A stretch of DNA of 64,000 nt from an uncultured Christensenella sp. (GCA_910584975.1 CAJUEA010000004.1:1-64000); one strand, 5' to 3'; shown: positions 42,968-52,677, counted from the stretch's first letter. Translations and numbers: made by a program. The notes: a model not told the origin generated them from the sequence alone.

Positions 42968-45900
42968 TTAAAATTTCAAAACAAATCTTAAAGTATGTGT
43001 TTCGTTTGGCAAGATTTTGTATTGTGGCTTAGTGTTTGCCATTGCAGGAATATCTCCACCCACACCACGCTGTTTGCCATCCACACAAATTGTTAGTGCC
43101 TTATCTCTTTCAAGCTCGTGCATATGTTTTGCATTGTGCAGCATATCTACGGTGTAAGGATGAATTGTCATTTCAAACGCCTTGTCAACGGCACGCAAGC
43201 TGATACCTTCCTTGCCACCAATATTTGCATAACGCACACCTGTGTGGTTACCATTTTCTTGTGGATACAAATAGTCATGAATGAAATCTTCTGCAATTCC
43301 TTTATACAAGCCTAGCTTTGCTGAAGTAGCTCTGTCGCAATAGTTCTCGTGAGGTCCTTTGGCATACATTTCCACTCCGTCAACGCCTTCAGCCAATCTC
43401 CAACTGAAACCATATCTTTCAAGATCTTTTGAGCAAACAAGCTCCATTGAAATATCAATACTACCATCTGCACCAAAGCAATATTTTGTATGCATATTTT
43501 TAAGATATCTCATACTCCAATCGATATCCACATTCACAATGCCTTTATCCTCAGAAACATTAATCACTTTTGCCTTCAAAGTTTTTTGTGCCTTTCTGCA
43601 AGCATTAACACCCATAATCAAATCGGAAATTATTGCAGGAACTTGTGGCAACGCATCATTATCAATTGCTGCCCTAAAGAAGTTTGGCATAATAGGTGCT
43701 GTCAATTTTTCTTTTCCGTTCACCTTTGCAGAAACAATTCCACCATTGTTTGCAATTGTATAAATTGTGCTGTCGCAAGTAACAATAATTGTATCTTGAT
43801 TTTCTCCTTCTTTTGTGAAGGTCGCACCCCTAAACATTGTGATAGGAGCAAAGTCAAATTCCTTAAGCACAAATTGCTCAATGGCAACAATATGACCTTT
43901 TTTTGCGTATTTAGTATCGATTTTCGTAAGCATTTTGATGTCACAGACAATTTCTTTGTCCTCTGGGAACGCAACTTTTTTGTCAAACAATTCACAAGCA
44001 ACACTGCCATCTGGAGGGCACTCCACATTGATTGTACGAGTATAAAACTCTGTGCCTTCTGCCTTAAATGACAAGACAATGTCAAATTCTGCCAGATTAG
44101 TAAATCTGTAACGATTTGTGATTGTAAGCGTACTGTTCTCCAAGCCAAATTTCACTTGTTGATATTGATATTTAACCTCAAAAAGTGCAGGGTTTGGAGA
44201 TCTATCTGCCCTTACAATACCATTAAAAGCAAATCTGCCTGCGTTTGGTTTATCTCCAAAGTCGCCACCATAATTCCATTTGTTTTTGCCGTTTTCTTTT
44301 GTAAGTATACTTTGGTCTGCAAAGTCCCAAATATAACCACCAGCTAGGCGATCATATTTCCAAAACATATCCCAGTAATCACTAAAGTTGCCCAAGCTGT
44401 TGCCCATACAATGAGCATATTCACATTGAATAAATGGCAAATTTTTATACATTTCTGGTGTATATTTACTGCCAAAAGGCGACCATAAAGCAGCACAATG
44501 TCTCATTGGTTTGTTTTCTCCCAAAATAGGCATTTTTTCCACTTTTGAATACATTTCGCTCAAAACATCGCCAACCTCGCCTGATTGGTCTGGCTCATAA
44601 TGAATAAATCTTGACTTGTCAAGTTTCAAAACAGCCTCTTTCATAATCGCAAAATCTTTGCCAAATCCTGCCTCATTTCCAAGCGACCAGCTGATAATGC
44701 AAGGATGATTGCGAAGTCTGCGAACCATATTTGTTGCTCTGTAAACGCATTGATTAGCCCATCTTTTGCTGCTCTTTGGCAAGAACATAGCAAGTCCGTG
44801 TGTTTCCAAGTTTGTTTCTGCCATAACCAAAATACCATAGCGATCGCATAGCTCATAAAAAACATCTTGGTTTGGATAGTGGCTGTTTCGTATTGAGGTG
44901 ATATTGTTTGCCTTGCAAAGCTGGATATCTTTTTCAATAAGTTCAGCTGACACTGCATGACCATATTCTGGATGGAACTCGTGACGATTTACACCAAAAA
45001 TTTTGATTACTTTGCCATTTAGCTTGATGAATGGACCTTTTCCCTTTCTCATTGGCTCAATTTCAATTTCTCTGAATCCAAAGTGTGATTTGCGAATATC
45101 TGTTATTGTGCCTTCTGTAAGCAAAGTTACCTCAACATCATACAATTCAGGAAACTCGTGTGACCAAAGTTTTATCTCCTCAATATCTGTTTCAAGTGTT
45201 ACTGTTGAAAATCCATTTTTCTCCACATGAAGAACATCACTTTCAAGCTCCACAACTTGCTTGCCCTTGTAAGACAACTTTACTTTAACCACGCATCTGT
45301 TGCGCATATTATCCCTCGTGGATACTGTTACATGTGTGAAAAATTTGGCAGATTGATAATTATTATACAATTTTGAATGAGTAAAATAATCTGCAATTTC
45401 AATTTTAGGTTTGCTGATTACCCACACACTGCGAAAAATACCTGATATTCTCCACATATCTTGATCCTCAAGATAGCTGCCTGTTGTGTATCTGTAAACT
45501 GACACGGCAAGCTTGTTTTTTCCAACCTTAACATAATCAGTAATATTGTATTCTTGTGGGCTGAAAGTATCCTCAGAATATCCCACAAATTTGCCGTTCA
45601 CATAAATATCTCCACAGCTGTTGATACCATCAAATCTGATAAAAACATCTTTGTCAAGATTTGCCACCTCAAATTCTGTCACATAGCAACCAACCTCATT
45701 GTAACGCTTTTTTACATACGGAATTGCAAGCACATTAAATTGAGCCAAAGCATATGGATATATGTAATTTGTATAAATTGGCTTGCTATAACCTTTAATC
45801 TGCCAGTTTGAAGGCACTGATATCTTGTCAAAGCCATCTAGCTTAGCACCAACTTTTTCATACCCTTCAGGAATTAAATCTGGGTTTGCAACCCATTTGA

Positions 45901-46021
45901 AATCCCACTCTCCATCAAGACAAACGGCCGTTATATTCCCCTTTTCATCATAAGGAAATCCCGATGCATATCTCTTGATAGAGTTAACATTGTAACTTTT
46001 AAGTTCTTTCCAATAATTCAT
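42968..46021 (-). CDS. lacZ: Beta-galactosidase, GH2 LacZ type
   Basis: Cleaves terminal beta-galactosides in the cytosol. The 1017-residue, five-domain LacZ architecture is complete: jelly roll (about 40-220), Ig-like, TIM barrel (about 335-620), second Ig-like, and C-terminal beta-sandwich (about 740-1015). The acid/base is Glu450 in SWSLGNEAGFG and the nucleophile Glu534 in IQCEYAHCMGNS; VNRHEFHPE is also intact. No signal peptide. SD GGGAG. It stands alone, without a permease or repressor next to it. Its intact active site contrasts with the altered GH2 protein at 26-28 kb. Confidence 0.96.
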   Translation of the reverse strand: MNYWKELKSYNVNSIKRYASGFPYDEKGNITAVCLDGEWDFKWVANPDLIPEGYEKVGAKLDGFDKISVPSNWQIKGYSKPIYTNYIYPYALAQFNVLAIPYVKKRYNEVGCYVTEFEVANLDKDVFIRFDGINSCGDIYVNGKFVGYSEDTFSPQEYNITDYVKVGKNKLAVSVYRYTTGSYLEDQDMWRISGIFRSVWVISKPKIEIADYFTHSKLYNNYQSAKFFTHVTVSTRDNMRNRCVVKVKLSYKGKQVVELESDVLHVEKNGFSTVTLETDIEEIKLWSHEFPELYDVEVTLLTEGTITDIRKSHFGFREIEIEPMRKGKGPFIKLNGKVIKIFGVNRHEFHPEYGHAVSAELIEKDIQLCKANNITSIRNSHYPNQDVFYELCDRYGILVMAETNLETHGLAMFLPKSSKRWANQCVYRATNMVRRLRNHPCIISWSLGNEAGFGKDFAIMKEAVLKLDKSRFIHYEPDQSGEVGDVLSEMYSKVEKMPILGENKPMRHCAALWSPFGSKYTPEMYKNLPFIQCEYAHCMGNSLGNFSDYWDMFWKYDRLAGGYIWDFADQSILTKENGKNKWNYGGDFGDKPNAGRFAFNGIVRADRSPNPALFEVKYQYQQVKFGLENSTLTITNRYRFTNLAEFDIVLSFKAEGTEFYTRTINVECPPDGSVACELFDKKVAFPEDKEIVCDIKMLTKIDTKYAKKGHIVAIEQFVLKEFDFAPITMFRGATFTKEGENQDTIIVTCDSTIYTIANNGGIVSAKVNGKEKLTAPIMPNFFRAAIDNDALPQVPAIISDLIMGVNACRKAQKTLKAKVINVSEDKGIVNVDIDWSMRYLKNMHTKYCFGADGSIDISMELVCSKDLERYGFSWRLAEGVDGVEMYAKGPHENYCDRATSAKLGLYKGIAEDFIHDYLYPQENGNHTGVRYANIGGKEGISLRAVDKAFEMTIHPYTVDMLHNAKHMHELERDKALTICVDGKQRGVGGDIPAMANTKPQYKILPNETHTLRFVLKF

Positions 46022-46215
46022 AAAAATTCTCCCTTTTTTATACCCTTAATTTATTTCTTAAATTATTTTTATTGTATTGCCAAACTATTTTTTGCAAAAC
46101 GAATATCAGCTGTAAATGCTTGAAAAAACAAACATTTTTCAAAATTAACCCCGATTTTTGACAGCTTTTTTTGCAAAATTTATCTTTCACTTAAAAATTT
46201 TTAACTTGTTTTAGA

Positions 46216-47790
46216 TTATTCCATATCCAAATAATCTTCATAGTTCATTTCTTTATCAAACACTTTTGTGCCGTTTATTTCAATAATTCTGTTTGCAACA
46301 GTTGACAAAATCTCTTGGTCGTGAGTTGCAAAAAGCATATTGCCTTTAAAGTTTATCATACCTTTGTTTAGCGATGTGATTGACTCCAAATCCAAGTGGT
46401 TGGTTGGTTCGTCCATAATAAGAAAATTGCCTCCTGCAAGCATCATTCTTGCAAGCATACATCTAACCTTTTCACCACCACTAAGCACTTTTGCAGCCTT
46501 TTTAACTTCCTCACCAGAAAACAACATTCTGCCAAGCCAGCTACGCAAAAATTCCTCATATTGCTCCTTTGGAGAATATTGTCCAATCCATTGTACAAGG
46601 TTCAAATCACAGCCGTCAAAATATTTTGAATTGTTTTCAGGCAGATATGCAGGGATGATTGTTTTTCCCCATTCAATAGTACCACTATCAGCAGTTTCTT
46701 CCCCCATCAAAATGTCAAAAAGCATTGTGATTGTTGTGGATTTATCTGCAAGAAAAGCAATTTTTTCGTCAGATTTAACCATAAAGCTTACATTTTCAAA
46801 ATAGCCTTTTTTGGTCAAATTTTCCACTTTCAAAATTTCTCTACCAATTTCTCGCTCAAATTTGAAATCCACAAAAGGATATTTACGCAAAGAAGGTTTG
46901 ATATCATTCAAAGTCAATTTTTCCAACTCTTTCTTTCGGCTGGTTGCTTGTCTTGACTTGGAGGCATTTGCAGAGAATTTTGCTATAAACTCTTGCAACT
47001 CTTTTGCTCTTGCCTCTGCTTTTTTATTTTGTTCTCTTGCTTGTCTTGCAAGAAGTTGAGAAGTTTCGTACCAAAAATCATAGTTGCCCACAAACACATT
47101 GATATGACCAAAGTCCACATCACAAATATGTGTGCAAACTCTGTTCAAAAAGTGTCTGTTGTGGGATACAATTATGATTGTATTTTCAAAATCCATAAGA
47201 TAGTTTTCCAGCCATCTTGTAGTTTTTGCATCCAAATTGTTTGTTGGCTCATCCAATATTAAAATGTCAGGATTGCCAAACAATGCCTGTGCAAGCAAAA
47301 CTTTAACTTTTGTTTTTGCATCCAAATGCGCCATAAGTGTGTTGTTTAATGAATTGTCAATTTTCAGCTCATTAAGCAAAGTTTCTGCCTCACTTTCTGC
47401 CTCCCAGCCACCAAGCTCAGCAAACTCGCCTTCCAATTCAGATGCAAGTATTCCGTCCTCTTCAGTAAAATTCTCTTTTGCATAAAGAGCCTCTTTTTGC
47501 ACCATAATTTCGTACATTCTTGCGTGCCCCTTCAACACTGTTTGAAGAACAGTCAAATCGTCATAGGCATTTTGATTTTGTTGCAAAACAGACATTCTCT
47601 CCTCTTTGCCGATTGAAACTCCTCCCTTTGTTGGCTCAATATCTCCGGACAAAATCTTTAAAAATGTAGACTTTCCTGCTCCATTGGCACCAATAACACC
47701 ATAACAATTACCTTTTGTAAATTTTATATTAACCTCATCAAACAGTTTTCTTTGCCCAAACTGCAAACTCAAATCACTAACTTGTAACAT
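46216..47790 (-). CDS. ABC-F ATPase with degenerate second Walker A
   Basis: A soluble twin-ABC protein (524 residues, YbiT-like) of the family that acts on ribosomes. NBD1 is complete: Walker A GANGAGKST (35-43), a slightly divergent signature region, Walker B ILILDEPTNN, linker helices (about 240-300, charged). In NBD2 the signature LSGGEKVR and Walker B LIMDEPTNHLD are intact. However, the P-loop reads LADKSTTITM, with Ile354 at the position of the invariant Lys. SD GAGGAAA. Single gene with its own promoter. Confidence 0.93.
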   Translation of the reverse strand: MLQVSDLSLQFGQRKLFDEVNIKFTKGNCYGVIGANGAGKSTFLKILSGDIEPTKGGVSIGKEERMSVLQQNQNAYDDLTVLQTVLKGHARMYEIMVQKEALYAKENFTEEDGILASELEGEFAELGGWEAESEAETLLNELKIDNSLNNTLMAHLDAKTKVKVLLAQALFGNPDILILDEPTNNLDAKTTRWLENYLMDFENTIIIVSHNRHFLNRVCTHICDVDFGHINVFVGNYDFWYETSQLLARQAREQNKKAEARAKELQEFIAKFSANASKSRQATSRKKELEKLTLNDIKPSLRKYPFVDFKFEREIGREILKVENLTKKGYFENVSFMVKSDEKIAFLADKSTTITMLFDILMGEETADSGTIEWGKTIIPAYLPENNSKYFDGCDLNLVQWIGQYSPKEQYEEFLRSWLGRMLFSGEEVKKAAKVLSGGEKVRCMLARMMLAGGNFLIMDEPTNHLDLESITSLNKGMINFKGNMLFATHDQEILSTVANRIIEINGTKVFDKEMNYEDYLDME

Positions 47791-47821
47791 TTATTTCCTC
47801 ATTACTAGACTTTTTTATAAT

Positions 47822-47850
47822 AGTATACCATATTAAAACTTTAATTGCAA
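47822..47850 (-). promoter_or_regulatory. Promoter of the ABC-F gene
   Basis: On the minus strand TTGCAA (47845-47850), 17 nt, TATACT (47822-47827). The remaining part of gap 47851-48051 is AT-rich with no gene. Confidence 0.75.
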
Positions 47851-48051
47851 CAAAAAATACATTTTGTTAAGTTTTCTTTGAAAATACAGCAAAAATCCTC
47901 ACTTTTACAAGCTTTTTTGCAAAAATTCTTGCAAAACAAACAATCTAAAACAAAAAGGTTTTCCCGAAAATATTACTTGAAATTTTACCCTTTCTAATCT
48001 TTTATTTTTTCCATACCAAACTCAAAATAATTTTTAAATCTAATAAAGTAT

Positions 48052-48085
48052 AAAAAAGATGGCACAAAATTATGCCACCTTTTTT
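48052..48085 (-). terminator. Terminator of ftsH
   Basis: On the minus strand AAAAAAGGTGGCA/TGCCATCTTTTTT (one G-T pair) with an eight-nt loop, about 90 nt past the ftsH stop. Confidence 0.85.
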
Positions 48086-48174
48086 GAAATATATTTTTAT
48101 TTCTCCTAATTCAAGCTTTTGTTTGCTTGGATTTGGGTTTTGGGTTTAAATTTAACTCGCCCTATCTCTGTTTT

Positions 48175-50367
48175 TTAGTGAGGCAACTCTTTATTTGAGT
48201 TTTCATTGATATCGGATTTTTCTGAGTCTTCATTGCTTTGAGCTTGAGGTTGTGCAACTGAAGTTATCACAGATTGCTCAATTTTTTTATACTCATCACG
48301 CTTTGCAATTTTTTCGTCAATAGTTTTGATGATTTCCTCTGCTGATTTGCCATCAAACAACATATCAACTTCCTCAGTGTAAATTGTATTCTTTTCGTAC
48401 AACACTTTTACCATATTGTCAAGAATAGCACGGTTATCTTTCAAAATCTGCAATGCTCTGCGATAGTTTTGGTCGATAATTTCCTTAACTTCCTCATCAA
48501 TTTGTCCTGCAATAGCTTCACTATAAGCTGTGTGTTGAGAATAATCTCTGCCAAGGAAAACTTCTCCCGAACCACCAAGGAACATATTGCCTAGTTTTTC
48601 GCTCATACCCCATTCAGTAACCATCTTTCTTGCAATGCCACTTGCTCTTTCAATATCATTTGATGCACCAGTTGAAATGTCATAAATCACAATTTGCTCT
48701 GCTGCTCTACCACCAAGCATCATACTAATATTGTCATTCAATTTATTTTTTGTTACATGGCTATCGTCATTTACAGGCCTTGTCAAAGTGTATCCCGCAG
48801 CCATACCACGAGGAACAATGCTTACCTCTTGAACTTCGTCACACCCAGGCAAAACTCTTGCAACAATTGCGTGTCCTGCCTCATGATAAGCAGTAATTCT
48901 CTTGTCAGACTCTGTGATTGTTCTTGATTTCTTTTGAGGTCCTGCAATAACTTTGTTGATGCCTTCCAAAATATCTTCCATAATGATTACGCGTCTGTTT
49001 GCTCTTGCAGCCAAAATTGCTGCCTCATTCAAAAGATTTTCGATATCTGCACCACTAAATCCACTTGTCATTCTTGCAAGAACTTTAAAGCTTACATCCG
49101 GAGCAAGAGGTTTGTTTCTGCTGTGAACTTTGAAAATTTCCTCTCTGCCTTTAACATCTGGAATATTAACATAAATTTGTCTGTCAAATCTGCCCGGTCT
49201 TAAAAGTGCAGGGTCAAGAACATCTGCACGGTTGGTTGCAGCCATAATGATAATGCCTTCATTTTTCTCAAAACCATCCATTTGCACCAACAATTGGTTC
49301 AAAGTTTGCTCTCTTTCGTCATTGCCACCACCTAAGCCTGCACCTCTTTGTCTGCCCACAGCATCAATTTCGTCAATAAACACTATGCAAGGCATATTTT
49401 TTTCTGCCTCAGCAAACAAATCACGCACTCTTGCAGCACCAGTACCAACAAACATTTCCACAAAGTCAGAACCTGACATACTGAAAAATGGCACTCCTGC
49501 CTCGCCTGCAACAGCCTTTGCAAACAATGTTTTTCCTGTTCCCGGAGGGCCTACAAGCAAAACACCCTTTGGTATTCTTGCACCAAGCTCGCTGAATTTT
49601 TTAGGACTTTTTAGGAATTCAACAATTTCCTTTAATTCCTCTTTTTCTTCCTCTGCACCTGCAACATCGCTAAATCTAACTTTGACATTTGATTGCAATT
49701 TTGCCTTGTTTTTTCCAAAATTCATTGCCTTGCCATTTGAACCAGCCATTTGACGGAACATAATAAACAACAAAATACCCATTACAATTGTTGCAACAAT
49801 TGGGAAAATCATTGATACCCAGCTTGTGTCGCTGTTCAAATTGTCGCCTGTAAACTTAACATTCAAGTCCATAAACTTTGTAAGGTTAAAGTTTGTGCCA
49901 TCGCCAATAAGTTTTACATATTCAGGATATTTGTAGCTGCCATCAACATTTTTCTCAAGCAATTTCGCCTTTATTTCGTCGTCAGTAGCTTTTTCTCCCT
50001 TATGTTCATCATCTCGGCCTGCCTCGATTTCTGTTTTTATGTTGCCAATCACATTTTTCAAGCCTTCCAACTGGTCGCCCAGCTCAAAGAAAACAGCCCT
50101 GCCTGCACCATACGACACAGCATCATACTGCTTAGGGAAATTTTTTGAATTAATTTTTGAATCGGAATATAAAATTCTGATATTATTGCTGCCGACATAT
50201 TCAAGCTTTGCAATTTTACCACTCAAAATATTGCTTGGCAAATCGTTATATGCAATTTCTTCCGGCTTATTCATATCTGTTAGCAAAGATGCAACCAATA
50301 CAATTATTGCCACAATCAACGCTATTATCAGAATTATTCTTAATGTTTTTGCACCTTTTTTATTCAA
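48175..50367 (-). CDS. ftsH: ATP-dependent zinc metalloprotease FtsH
   Basis: Membrane AAA+ protease for quality control of membrane and short-lived cytosolic proteins. TM1 is at 8-30 and TM2 at 184-205; the extracytoplasmic part between them (~150 residues) is longer than the usual ~70 and very charged. Walker A GPPGTGKT (273-280), Walker B IVFIDEID, SRH region ATNRADVLDPALLRPGRFD and the zinc site HEAGH (495-499) are all present. The start is TTG with GGAGGT seven nt upstream. In Bacillus it follows hpt; here it lies far from tilS-hpt. Confidence 0.97.
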   Translation of the reverse strand: MNKKGAKTLRIILIIALIVAIIVLVASLLTDMNKPEEIAYNDLPSNILSGKIAKLEYVGSNNIRILYSDSKINSKNFPKQYDAVSYGAGRAVFFELGDQLEGLKNVIGNIKTEIEAGRDDEHKGEKATDDEIKAKLLEKNVDGSYKYPEYVKLIGDGTNFNLTKFMDLNVKFTGDNLNSDTSWVSMIFPIVATIVMGILLFIMFRQMAGSNGKAMNFGKNKAKLQSNVKVRFSDVAGAEEEKEELKEIVEFLKSPKKFSELGARIPKGVLLVGPPGTGKTLFAKAVAGEAGVPFFSMSGSDFVEMFVGTGAARVRDLFAEAEKNMPCIVFIDEIDAVGRQRGAGLGGGNDEREQTLNQLLVQMDGFEKNEGIIIMAATNRADVLDPALLRPGRFDRQIYVNIPDVKGREEIFKVHSRNKPLAPDVSFKVLARMTSGFSGADIENLLNEAAILAARANRRVIIMEDILEGINKVIAGPQKKSRTITESDKRITAYHEAGHAIVARVLPGCDEVQEVSIVPRGMAAGYTLTRPVNDDSHVTKNKLNDNISMMLGGRAAEQIVIYDISTGASNDIERASGIARKMVTEWGMSEKLGNMFLGGSGEVFLGRDYSQHTAYSEAIAGQIDEEVKEIIDQNYRRALQILKDNRAILDNMVKVLYEKNTIYTEEVDMLFDGKSAEEIIKTIDEKIAKRDEYKKIEQSVITSVAQPQAQSNEDSEKSDINENSNKELPH

Positions 50368-50801
50368 TGGTTTACCTCCACACTCATACTTAATTTATCC
50401 TTAAAACGCAAATTTATCATAGTACGAACTATCAAAAAACTTTTTTGCGTCCAAAATATATCATTCTAAACTTTATTTTATCACAATTTGGAATTATTTA
50501 CCATACTTTTGATATAATATTTACAAATTTTTAATAAAAAAATGCCTTTTCTATTTATTATACACAATATTTGCCTTGTTTAGGACGACTTTACAAATAT
50601 TTTTTGCCAATTCTTTGTTAATTTGAAACTTATAATTATTGCTTTGCTTATCTATTACATAATATATAATGATATTTTTTATATAAATATAATAAAGGAT
50701 AACAAAGTATTATAGTAAAACATACAAAAAATATATTGCAACAATAGTTTTGTTTTTGTTATTTTTACTGCATTACAATATTTTCACTAATTTGCATAAA
50801 A
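50368..50801. other. AT-rich gap upstream of ftsH
   Basis: 434 nt between ftsH and the DUF3006 gene. No ORF, RNA gene or strong hairpin is visible; the ftsH promoter should lie here, with GATAAAAT-like -10 candidates near 50475 but no convincing -35. Confidence 0.4.
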
Positions 50802-50969
50802 TCAAATTTTTTCATAAGAAAAATTGCAAAATCTTATTCTATCGCCTTCGTCAATATCATCAGGGAGCAATGCCAATGCAATATTAGTGCAACTTCCTGA
50901 TTCACTTCTGCAATAAGCATAATCCCCATTAATTTTTTCTATAATATATATTATTTCAAAATCCACCAT
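50802..50969 (-). CDS. DUF3006 family microprotein
   Basis: A 55-residue protein. It begins MVDFEIIYIIEKINGDYAYC and continues with a conserved LALLPDDIDEGDRIRF segment. That is the DUF3006 pattern: a D/E-R-I-E-G-D-Y start, then P..LLP....EGD. The family's role is unknown; members often sit beside ComEC/MBL-type hydrolases, which is not the case here. AAAAAGGG lies ten nt before the ATG. Four cysteines (20, 27, 48 and near-by Ser/Cys-rich loop) are unusual for the family. Confidence 0.75.
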   Translation of the reverse strand: MVDFEIIYIIEKINGDYAYCRSESGSCTNIALALLPDDIDEGDRIRFCNFSYEKI

Positions 50970-51121
50970 TTTTTATTTTCCCTTTTTGTAGTTATTTTGT
51001 CTTTTAAAAATATTTTTATTATTAATACGCTCAATAACATAATTATAAACTATAGGAAGTAAAATTTAGCCTGTTGTAAATTTTGTATTGCAAATTTATC
51101 TTTTCATAAAGCAAGAAAAAT

Positions 51122-51162
51122 AAAAATGTTAGCATACTAACTGTTAGTATACTAACATTTTT
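51122..51162. promoter_or_regulatory. Double 14-bp palindrome: terminator or operator
   Basis: GTTAGCATACTAAC (51128-51141, one mismatch) and GTTAGTATACTAAC (51143-51156, perfect palindrome) lie one nt apart and are flanked by AAAAAT and ATTTTT. The whole block folds into one long AT-rich stem or two small ones. It lies between the radical SAM stop and the DUF3006 start, so it can be a terminator for the first, or a tandem operator for the second. Confidence 0.7.
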
Positions 51163-51197
51163 TATCAATTTTGTCAAGTGTTTTTATATAATAACCA

Positions 51198-52121
51198 TTA
51201 TTCCATTATTTCTCCGAAAAACTCTGGAATAAAACATTCATCTGCACTTTCACTATCTTGAACATATGCGTTTTCTAAGCCAAGTTTTAATACATAGTTT
51301 ACTGCAATTTTGTACTCAAGTGTTTTCAACTTTCTGCCGATAATTTTGTTTCCGATTGCTTTTCCATAAGGAGTATATTGATTCATCAAAGATAGTATTG
51401 TATTTTTGCCAAGATTCTTTTCAACCCAAGCCAATATCTCTTTTGTGTTTTGCAAACAATTTGGCAAAACAAGATGTCTTACAATCACGCCTTGCCTCAT
51501 CATTCCATTGCTGTCAAACTTATCACAAGGAATAATACTTTTCATTTGCAAAATCGCTTTTTGTGCAACTTCGGGATAATCACTTGCTGAGGAAAACTCT
51601 TGTGCCAAGTCTTTTTGAAAATACTTGAAATCTACCAAAAAAATATCCACATACCCCGCAAGCCTTTTTATGCTTTGCTCACTTTCATATCCACTTGTGT
51701 TGTAACAAACAGGAATATGTGGTTTGTAGATATCAAGAGCCATAATAATATAATCAATATAATGCGTTGGTGTGACAAGGTTGATATTGTGTGCGCCCAT
51801 TGCCTCCAACTCCTTAAAAATCTCCACAAGTCTATTTACAGAAATGTTATATCCTTTGGATTTTTGCGAAACATCATAATTTTGACAATAAATACACCTT
51901 AATGAACAGCCACTGAAAAATATTGTTCCTGAACCATATTTGCCACTTATGCAAGGCTCCTCCCACATATGCAAGCCTAAACGCGCAATACGCAAGCCTT
52001 TGCTTTTGCAGTAGCCAATCCCCTCTTTTCTGTTGGCATTGCACTTTCTTGGGCACACATTACAGATGATATCCAAAGCCTCATCCGTGCTATTTTTGTC
52101 ATATAAAATATCATTTTTCAT
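51198..52121 (-). CDS. Radical SAM protein, PflX-like
   Basis: A 307-residue radical SAM enzyme related to pyruvate-formate-lyase activases (PflX group). The SAM/4Fe-4S loop is GCSLRCIYCQNYD with Cys72, Cys76 and Cys79. An extra N-terminal cysteine set (C20, C23, C27, C38; CNVCPRKC...GYC) may bind a second cluster. HMWEEPCISGKYGSGTIFFSG precedes the loop as in PflX. Substrate unknown. There is no ribosome site; the 18-nt motif with CCGATTTTTGA lies directly upstream of the ATG (52124-52141). A YcxB-like gene is 27 nt upstream on the same strand. Confidence 0.9.
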   Translation of the reverse strand: MKNDILYDKNSTDEALDIICNVCPRKCNANRKEGIGYCKSKGLRIARLGLHMWEEPCISGKYGSGTIFFSGCSLRCIYCQNYDVSQKSKGYNISVNRLVEIFKELEAMGAHNINLVTPTHYIDYIIMALDIYKPHIPVCYNTSGYESEQSIKRLAGYVDIFLVDFKYFQKDLAQEFSSASDYPEVAQKAILQMKSIIPCDKFDSNGMMRQGVIVRHLVLPNCLQNTKEILAWVEKNLGKNTILSLMNQYTPYGKAIGNKIIGRKLKTLEYKIAVNYVLKLGLENAYVQDSESADECFIPEFFGEIME

Positions 52122-52148
52122 AATTTAGTACCGATTTTTGATTGATTT

Positions 52149-52643
52149 TTAGTTTTCAACCACAAGATAAGCGTTTCCAATTTGAGTTTTAAGCTGTTCT
52201 TTCAGCTCATCTGCCTCCACAATATTAGGCAAAGTAATCTTTCCTTCGTTTTTCATCATAATCACAAAATAAGCTTTGTATTCAAGTATTCTGTGAATAT
52301 CATTATACGCAACCAAATAATCTTTTTCTGACTCCTTGGTTACCTCTTTAACAACAAGTCCGTTTTTTGTATAGTTAACAATAATTTGCTTTGCCTTTTG
52401 ATAATATCCTAATGCCATCCTCTCACGAACAAAAGACATAATCATATAATACATTGAACAACAAAAAATTACTACGGCCTCCACCCATAGCCCTGCAACA
52501 ATAGAAAAGAAATACATAACCACCGTTACCATTATGGTGATCAAAATAAAGCCTAGACACACAAAAAAATTTACATCCCTATAAATGCGTTCTAATTTAT
52601 CATTTTGAGATTGAATTAATAGTTTTCTATCAAATATTACCAT
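52149..52643 (-). CDS. Small membrane protein, YcxB-like
   Basis: A 164-residue protein with two adjacent hydrophobic helices (about 28-50 and 52-72), then a cytosolic beta domain (VAYNDIHRILEYKAYFVIMM, KITLPNIVEADELKEQL). That pattern resembles the YcxB-like C-terminal domain of Bacillota. Function unknown. It has no Shine-Dalgarno; TATAAT ends six nt before the ATG (leaderless candidate). Probably co-transcribed with the radical SAM gene. Confidence 0.7.
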   Translation of the reverse strand: MVIFDRKLLIQSQNDKLERIYRDVNFFVCLGFILITIMVTVVMYFFSIVAGLWVEAVVIFCCSMYYMIMSFVRERMALGYYQKAKQIIVNYTKNGLVVKEVTKESEKDYLVAYNDIHRILEYKAYFVIMMKNEGKITLPNIVEADELKEQLKTQIGNAYLVVEN

Positions 52644-52649
52644 ATTTAC

Positions 52650-52677
52650 ATTATACTACATTTTAACAAAAAAACAA
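52650..52677 (-). promoter_or_regulatory. Promoter of the YcxB-like gene, leaderless start
   Basis: On the minus strand TTGTTT (52672-52677), 16 nt, TATAAT (52650-52655), then six nt and the ATG. Confidence 0.6.
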
